DNA of 64,000 nt, taken from the NCBI GenBank assembly GCA_963556145.1, contig OY744461.1, positions 2,294,001 through 2,358,000 on the forward strand. The letters are read 5' to 3'. The position numbers and the translations under genes are program-made. Each line of letters begins with the position of its first letter. Positions within the stretch are counted from its first letter, which is position 1. The notes below the pieces were generated by a model. The model searched no databases. It worked only from the letters and a program-made list of their open reading frames with translations, and was not told where the DNA came from. Source of the stretch: Hygrocybe punicea. Lineage: Eukaryota; Basidiomycota; Agaricomycetes; Agaricales; Hygrophoraceae. Shown here in pieces: positions 57,851-64,000 of this stretch.

Positions 57851-58204
57851 CTAGCAGTGGCGGACAGGGTGCATAGCAAGAAAGGTCACAAAGAATGCAT
57901 AGAGGGTTGCCCATGGCAATGGTGTCATTAGTGGCATTGTTGTTGTCGAGATATCCTTGCCGCAACCACTGCCATCACCACCCTCATGCAACTCAATGGG
58001 GACATTGTAGATGACATCCCCATTGTCTCTATCAGCAGTGGAATGTGGAGAGGACCATGGGGGGCCCCAAAGGCCAAGGTGAGTACCCACCCCCATCCTG
58101 ACCCCATCCTGCTGCTCATTCAGGGCTGGGGACCCTCTCCCATCCATCCCCTCACTTTTTCCACCATCCATCACACTTCCTTGGCCATTCCCCACCACCA
58201 CCAC
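57851..58204 (-). CDS. Arm-encoded frame of foldback element, copy 2 right arm
   Basis: 117 residues, the inverse-arm partner of 56914-57456. It shares GDVIYNVP, LHEGGDGSGCGKDISTT and PLPWATLYAFFVTFLAM but has a 12-residue internal deletion after NVP that keeps the frame. The two products face each other across the centre. Confidence 0.35.
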   Translation of the reverse strand: MVVVGNGQGSVMDGGKSEGMDGRGSPALNEQQDGVRMGVGTHLGLWGPPWSSPHSTADRDNGDVIYNVPIELHEGGDGSGCGKDISTTTMPLMTPLPWATLYAFFVTFLAMHPVRHC

Positions 58205-58547
58205 CCACCCCCAACTCTAGGTACCCTTCCCCACTCCCCAGCATCCATCCCTCCCCTCACTCACCCTCCAGCACCCTTCCCCCATCAATTTTGGACCCAA
58301 TCCGATGCCTCTGTGAAGGTGAGCACACACCTGCATCAGCAGTGCCCCATGTATCCCCTACCATTCATTTCACCTTTATTTCATTGTAGATGCAGGTTCA
58401 GGGTGGCTTTGGAAGATTGATCCTAACCTAGGGGTGTCAGCATAGAAGTGACAGTGGATAATCAGTGTTGGGAATAATAGTAAAAGTGGAAATGGAAGTA
58501 AAATATAAAGCTGCCATGTAAAACTGGACAAATAATAACAAACCCGG

Positions 58548-58704
58548 TGGAGTAGTGGGACCTGGCCAGTCATGTGACTGGGTTCCCACGGTTGACCTAG
58601 TTAGTAGCCTTCCCAATGTAGTAGTCAGTCCATGATCCTATCCATCCCATCCTACCTCTTGAGTCCTGCGTGAGCCCCTGGAGAGGTACCAAGGTACCTC
58701 TCCA
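58548..58704 (+). repeat. Left LTR of miniature element
   Basis: 157 bp, TGGAG...CTCCA. It differs from the right LTR at few positions (for example CATGTGAC against CACGTGAC, CTTGAG against CTCGAG), several being CpG to TpG. Confidence 0.82.
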
Positions 58705-60356
58705 TCATGGTGATGAGAGTGTTTTCAACTCACTGATGCTTTCTTCTTAGACTTTCTCCTCTTTTTTGCCCTTCTTTGCTGGTTTTCTCACGAGATGACT
58801 CTTTTCAGCCTCACCACCCACCACTGCCAAACGACACATTTTTTCCTTCATTTTCAATCGTACAGTACTCAAGTTACCCCCCCGGCTCTCTTGTTCAACC
58901 CACCAACGCCCACGTCACTCCACAAATGTGGGCGCAACCCGCTTTGAACACCTAGCACCAGGCCGCGTCACTCCACTCAACCTTCATTTCGAGACCCAGG
59001 ACCATCCCCAAAGCTGTCATTCAACATCGTATGGTCCTACCATGCCCCATGTCACCTCAAGAGCACTGTTGACCCCGTTTTTTTGACACCCAACAGGCAC
59101 CCATGTCCTGCCACGTCATTGTGCTGCAACCCCCCACTTTTCATGCATTACGACCCCACCCACGCTCGCTGAACCCCCTGCACCCTCGTTTCCCCCCAGA
59201 ACCCCCTGTTGCCCCTGTTAGCCCCAGACAAGCCCCCACTGTCGTTTTCAGACACCCAAGCCACGTGCCACGTCACCATCGCGCGGCCCCGTTCTGCCAG
59301 CACAACCGGCCAAGACCAAACTCACGGCCCACCCCCCAGAGCACCCTGCATCTCATTAACACCCCGAATGAGCCCCCACCGCTGTTTTTGGTCGCACCAC
59401 AGATCTGTCGCACCCACCTGTTAGACCCCCGTTCTTTCGTGTACCCCAGCCCCACACAGACCCATTCGACCTCCCGTGCCCTTGTTCCACCGGCCAGGAC
59501 CCCCCATTCCCCTCCATTGCACCAAACAAGCCCCCGCCGTCGTTTTCAGACACCCGGGCCATGCACCACGTCACCATTGTGTGGCCCTGTTCTACCAACA
59601 TACCCAGCCCCAGACTGACTCACGAAGCTCGCGGCACACCCGCTCACCATCCCGGAGCACCCACCTCACTCCAATACCGCGAATGGACCGTGCCCACCAT
59701 TCCCAGACCCCCATCACATTCCACCACATCACCACCACCCAGCCAGTTCCTAACACCATACCTGGCCCTGCGAACCCTCATTCAGCTCCCTGCAGCATTG
59801 TTCTTGACCTGGACAAGCCACCCCAATCTCTTTGCATGATATGCCAACCCCCTCCACATCGGGATACCATGCCCTTGTTAAGTACTATGCCCCGTCAGTA
59901 TTATAGCTTTTATTATAGCCTCATCCCCCGTTCCCCCCCATACTGGATGTCAATTACAGTCTACCTACAAGCCGTCACTACACTACGTTCATGCACCTGT
60001 TTACCTGATCTCCACCAATACAGTTATATTTTGGACCACCTGAACCTTCACACTGCACTAAGTACTTGCTAGGACGACTCAAGGGATCTTTGGCCTTGTG
60101 TTGTGAGCCTGAACCCTTGTGAGGGAGGCATTCGAAGAGTATTGAGTTTGAGGAGAGTCTTGTAGAGTCTGGTCATCTACCCCCTCCTGCGCAAGGACAA
60201 CTTCCCACTTCACGATATAAGGCCCTGGCCTTGAGTCGAGGCATTCTGAGGGACTGGGAGTTGTGGCTTTAGAGTTTTTGGTCAGTTTCTGTTTGTTTTG
60301 TGTTCTTTTCTGTAGCAGTTGGTGACGAGGGCATCGCCATGAGGAAAAGGGGCACT

Positions 60357-60513
60357 TGGAGTAGTGGGACCTGGCCAGTCACGTGACTGGGTTCCCACGG
60401 TTGACCTAGTTAGTAGCCTTCCTGATGTAGTAGTCAGTCCATGATCCTATCCATCCCATCCTACCTCTCGAGTCCTGCGTGAGCCCCTGGAGAGGTACCT
60501 TGGTACCTCTCCA
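60357..60513 (+). repeat. Right LTR of miniature element
   Basis: 157 bp, nearly identical to the left LTR; preceded directly by the polypurine tract. Confidence 0.82.
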
Positions 60514-61300
60514 CTGGTGATGAACAGACTGAAAATGGATAAATAATAATGAACCCAATGATGTTGGGTACGGCGGGTTGGGTTGGGTTGGGTCAGAAAT
60601 GATGAACAAATAATGGCACAATGATAAAGACGACAAAGTGAACTATAAAATCTAAGGATCTACAAAGACAAGCATTTGAAGGGATTAAAAGATGATTCTG
60701 ACTATAAGGAAACAGGGACTAAGAGTATCTTTTTTGGTACGGTCGTCGGGGACCGTTTTTATAGTACATGAGTGGGTAGTCTACTTTTGGTCATGTCTAT
60801 TTTGGCCGATGGTAAACTACAAAGGAAAGTTGGAAAGGGGATCTAAAGAGGGGGGGTTGTAATGTGACAGTAACAGAAAAATGGAAGGGAAAGCAAATAT
60901 CCAAGAAAAAGATCTAAAATGTCCTACATATCTCCATAAGGACGAGGGGATGTGTATATTGGGCAAGTCCGAAGTCGGGAATCGAGTCCGATAAGATCTG
61001 TCTTCTATAATTGGAACTCTGGGGCTTATGAGGCTGCTGGATTTGGTCCGAAAGCGGCCGTGACAAAGCGGCATATGTCAGGTCATCTCACATCACATCA
61101 CATCACATCAGGTTACGTCAGGTTGGAATGTGAGTCGTTTGGAGGCATTGGGTTCATCCAGATTTGTGATATATCGACGATACGGACTCAGAGGGATGTC
61201 AACCCTCTACATCGTGTATTTCCATGTCTATTAGGCTATATACAGTGTCTAAAAGAATAGATATATAATATATATATAAACCTGCAAGAGAAGATGGCAG

Positions 61301-63043
61301 GACAGTGATCAAGTTGAGCTCACTGTCAACGACGACGAGGGCATGTGACCCTGCAGTGATGAGCGGGGAGCAACAGTGACGGGAAGATCTGAGCATCAGG
61401 GCACATATTCCTGATGTCAGATCTTCTCCTGATCACTGCATTTATATTTTACAAGGGCCCAAGCTATTGCAGGTTTACTACAGGAGGCCCTATGTAGGAA
61501 AATTTACCTATACAGTAATCAATGGTTCCTTGAAACACTTGACTTGAAATCAAATTTTCTGGGCAAGTGCATCCATTGAGCAAGATTCTGAATAGACAGA
61601 AATATCTAGATGTATTCAAAGACTATATAGATACCAATTTTCAAAGAAAACCATTCAGATTTAATTATTTTATGATCAAAATACTGGTGTTTCAAGGAGT
61701 AGTCATGATATTCTCTCCTGCTCAAAAAATTATTTTCTAATTTTATTGGTGCATTTACATGGACACAACTATCTAAACATATTCATTGGATGTACAGGAG
61801 TTGGAAGTATTATATTTGGCCTTAGGGAATGTGTGGAACCAATTATATATAGGTGTTTCATGGAGTGGTAGTGTTTCAAAGAGCCATTGATTACTGTAAC
61901 TAGAAGGGGTAATGAGGTGTGTCACCCCCTCTAAGATGTGGGACAAGTCAGGAGTCACAGGTGAAATATATGCCCAAACAGGAAATACCCTTATCCCATG
62001 TCACAGACATTATGTGTGGACAATGCTTATGTAGCCCTGTTTCGGGGCCCATCTATGGCTTAGGCAAGGATATGACAAATTATTGAACCCATGCTTTGGG
62101 CATGGCCCTGAACTAAGATGAAATAAAAATTACTGAACAAGTGCCTTGGTCAAGCCCTGAGCTAGGGTTAGATGCCAAGCACTGCTACAGTACTGGAAAA
62201 TCCCTGGCTGAGGGATTTTTGGGGGCTTTCTGGTGACTTGGATTATGTAAGACAGCAAATCAGAAAATGTTCTAAGTCCATCCTTTGCCATTGTTTGTCA
62301 ACGTTCATTCCTTTCCCTTCAACTGCCATCTGCTCTCCTCTCAACACCAACTCGTAACTTCTCTCTCTTTTGACCCTCTCCCCTCTTTGGCTGGAGTCAT
62401 AAAGCCCTGAGCTGTTAGTCCTCCCTGTCTGTGAGTGTCACCCCGTTTATATTGGCTTCCACCATTGTGATCCCCCCTTTCATGTACTTTACTTTTTACA
62501 TTCTTCATGTCGTAGAGTAGCTATTTCACAATGATATGTGGTTTCATGAAGTATTTGATTAATTGAGGAAGCTATGATTAATTGAAGAAGTTATTATACC
62601 ACAAAATGTTGAAAAGGGAATTAGCTAGTGCTAAACCCAGGCCAGGACCCCCTTGGACTGGGGTTGACTCAGTGTGAAAACAGGGATAAATTTGAAGCCC
62701 AGAACAAACATAACGTCCATGGCACGGAAAAAGCCAATTTCTAGCCCTAGACCAGGGCTGTAAAAAAAATACCTGGATCTGGGCTTGGCACAAATAGGCA
62801 TGTAAACAGCGGCTTGACGCTGATGGAGCTTGCGATGACAGATAGAGCTCAGGCTTTGTACACGAGCATGATTAATTTTGTAATCAGGTGATTTGATCAC
62901 AAGGCGACACGTATTACAATAACTGTGTCGATGACCTTTTTCCTTGCCTCGTTTTTCCTCCCTCCTTCCATTCCATCCCTCCTCCATGGTTGTGTAACTC
63001 GGCCAATTTCTTCCTTCTCTTCCTACAATCCTTATAATCCTGT
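61301..63043. other. No gene supported; probable 5' part of the next LTR element
   Basis: CpG-poor sequence repeating the border seen at 49560-49700, then AT-rich DNA. From about 62170 the sequence becomes a CT-rich leader. 62630-62800 has scattered inverse words (AAACCCAGGCCAGG, CTGGATCTGGGCTTGG). LTR ends could not be fixed. Confidence 0.4.
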
Positions 63044-64000
63044 TTGTCAATGACTGTTTCCATTCCCCTGCCTGGTACCGGCAACAAAGATACTTCTAAC
63101 TTCGCTACCGACAACACCAATGTTCGCGAACGCATCCTGAGGGAAAACGATGCGAGAGAAGCGAGAAATGCAGTCCGTCAATCTCAACGTGAGGATCCCG
63201 AATACATCGAAGTGGTCGATCCAGACAAACCGCTTCTTGATGTGAATCCAAATTGGACAAATGATGATGAGCTTGAGCGATTCTCTACTCCTCCTCCTAA
63301 TAATGATCTTGATGATATTCTCTCCACAATCATGAGACTTACTCCACGCTCTAAGAAAGCCGTTGTTCTTCTCTGTGGAGACAAGATAGATAAACCAAAC
63401 ATCAGATCAGGATCAACTGCTCCGAAAATTCTCTTCTCCTCTGAGAATGCTTGTCCAAATCCCTCCCACACTGCTAGATCATATAAAGTTCATCCGCTTC
63501 TCATTCAACTTGCCGAAATGAATTTCCATGTCCCTCTCACTCTTTTCACCTCAGAGTTGACCGACCGCCTATGGAAGAACTCTGCTATTCTCTCCATGAA
63601 GAAGATAATGCTACTTTCAGGCTCAAAGGCAACAATCATCAACCCTGCTCAATTCCCTGATGAAGATCTCGTTTCCATAGCAGAATTCCATGAAGCATAC
63701 CAAAACCTACTCAAATTCCAGAAACAATTCGGAGACAATAAATTTTTTCAATGATCCGTTAATCATTATCAATTCCTTTGCTCAACATCACACTTTGCAC
63801 AGAATTTCTGAGCCATCAGAAAATTTGATAAAGATATTCACCAGGAACTCGCTTTTGATTCAAAGGAATTCAACAAAGAGATTTATTTGATAAAGTTCAA
63901 GAGAACCAAGTCAGAAATCTTCCACAATGAGCAGTGGGAAGAGAATGATTGTCAAGAACTTGGCAGTGGTCCTGATCGTTCATTTTCTGACAAGGCCAGA
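63044..64000 (+). pseudogene. Gag-like protein of an LTR retroelement (cut by window end)
   Basis: 236 codons from MSMTVSIPLPGTGNK, with an acidic, Arg-rich N-terminal helix region, DPDKPLLDVNPNW, a Pro-rich stretch and a helical capsid-like part (FPDEDLVSIAEFHEAYQNLLKFQKQFGD). In-frame TGA codons follow at 63752 and near 63815, after which the same frame stays open to the window end (AIRKFDKDIHQELAFDSKEFNKEIYLIKF). This resembles gag of mushroom LTR elements by memory. The two stops sit where Trp or Arg would be expected. The rest of the element lies outside. Confidence 0.55.

Larger units (their letters stand above)
58548..60513 (+). mobile_element. Miniature LTR retroelement (TRIM/LARD-like)
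   Basis: Direct repeats of 157 bp (58548-58704 and 60357-60513) begin TGGAG and end CTCCA. Just after the left repeat is TGGTGATGAGAGTG (58708-58721), a tRNA-primer-site-like sequence; just before the right repeat is the polypurine tract GAGGAAAAGGGG (60341-60352). The 1.65-kb interior encodes no gag or pol. It contains a Pro/His/Thr-rich frame on CpG-rich sequence and two similar segments about 305 bp apart (59220-59300 and 59525-59610). The flanking words CCGGT and CTGGT may be a target duplication with one change. Mobilised in trans if at all. Confidence 0.8.
58385..61212 (+). repeat. LTR (family A), plus orientation, split by a later insertion
   Basis: It begins TGTAGATGCAGG and ends CTCTACA, as in the inverse copy at 47602-48417. 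The 1966-bp miniature element at 58548-60513 is inserted 163 bp in. Removing it leaves about 862 bp. It carries TTTTTATAGTACATGAG near 60755, an LTR-type TATA region. It interrupts the right border of the foldback element. Confidence 0.6.
56821..61300. mobile_element. Palindromic foldback-like element, copy 2 (interrupted)
   Basis: Core palindrome 56930-58330 has arms of roughly 650 bp meeting near 57630. The left border (56821-56930) is the inverse of 49440-49560. The matching right border is split by a younger LTR and continues at 61213-61300 (TCCATGTCTATTAGGCTATATAC). GGTGAGT[AG]CC[CA]ACC motifs lie about 240 bp apart in each arm. The two copies (47.2-49.6 and 56.8-61.3) flank about 7 kb of retroelement sequence. 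Confidence 0.65.

Noticed and set aside
59103..60072. Pro/His/Thr-rich protein of 170-200 residues in the miniature LTR element
   Set aside because: Several overlapping frames are equally open in this CpC-rich stretch; no gag motif such as a zinc knuckle is seen.
49990..64000. TGA read as tryptophan (altered genetic code)
   Set aside because: Genes at 16-46 kb use TGG normally and stop at standard codons; TGA excess is limited to decayed elements and fits CpG loss.

Overview
The window looks like a repeat-rich region of a basidiomycete (Agaricomycete-type) nuclear genome. The evidence is short introns of about 50-70 nt with GTRNGT donors and CTRAY-type branch sites, single-gene transcription units with TATA-like promoters, and lineage-typical families: DUF6699, DUF6698, Plavaka (CACTA-like) transposase and a DUF6729-type DDE transposase. 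There is no operon structure, RNA gene or CRISPR array that I can support. Two runs of exactly 200 N (7612-7811 and 46573-46772) are scaffold gaps.

Layout. 1-3.3 kb: purine/pyrimidine-rich low-complexity DNA, two copies of a nested palindromic repeat, and decayed CpG-poor DNA. 3.28-11.7 kb: a very large inverted repeat (arms about 4.0 and 3.5 kb, nearly identical inside). Each arm carries a 44-bp minisatellite, several hairpins, a CAG/CTG tract and the same two-exon gene, and the spacer contains a gap. 11.7-14.4 kb: a unit bounded by 35-bp inverted ends, with more nested palindromes and a perfect hAT-like MITE. 15.1-19.2 kb: a broken mitochondrial LEA-like gene and two DUF6699 genes.

20.2-42.6 kb is the gene-dense core. 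It holds three divergent gene pairs with a Tc1/mariner-like transposase between the first two: (i) a DDE transposase with DUF6729-like zinc-binding region, facing away from a complete GEN1/Yen1-type XPG-family resolvase gene; (ii) an unrecognised gene with a C-terminal SAM-like region, facing away from an unrecognised seven-exon gene; (iii) a DUF6698 gene facing away from a complete ten-exon Plavaka transposase. Exon phases close without a stop in the models I worked through base by base, so several of these genes may be active. 43.7-45.9 kb holds two more DUF6699 genes.

46.8-61.3 kb is a nested graveyard. Two copies of a palindromic foldback-like element, whose arms share a reading frame, flank about 7 kb of decayed Ty3/gypsy pol plus membrane-protein-like frames. 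These are interrupted by two LTRs of one family, a 2-kb miniature LTR element with PBS and polypurine tract, and another hAT-like MITE. 61.3-64 kb ends in a gag-like gene of another LTR element that runs off the window.

In-frame stops in the retroelement relics are mostly TGA, often where arginine would be expected, and these blocks look CpG-poor. This fits loss of CpG by cytosine methylation. Family names are from recognition of motifs, not from a search.
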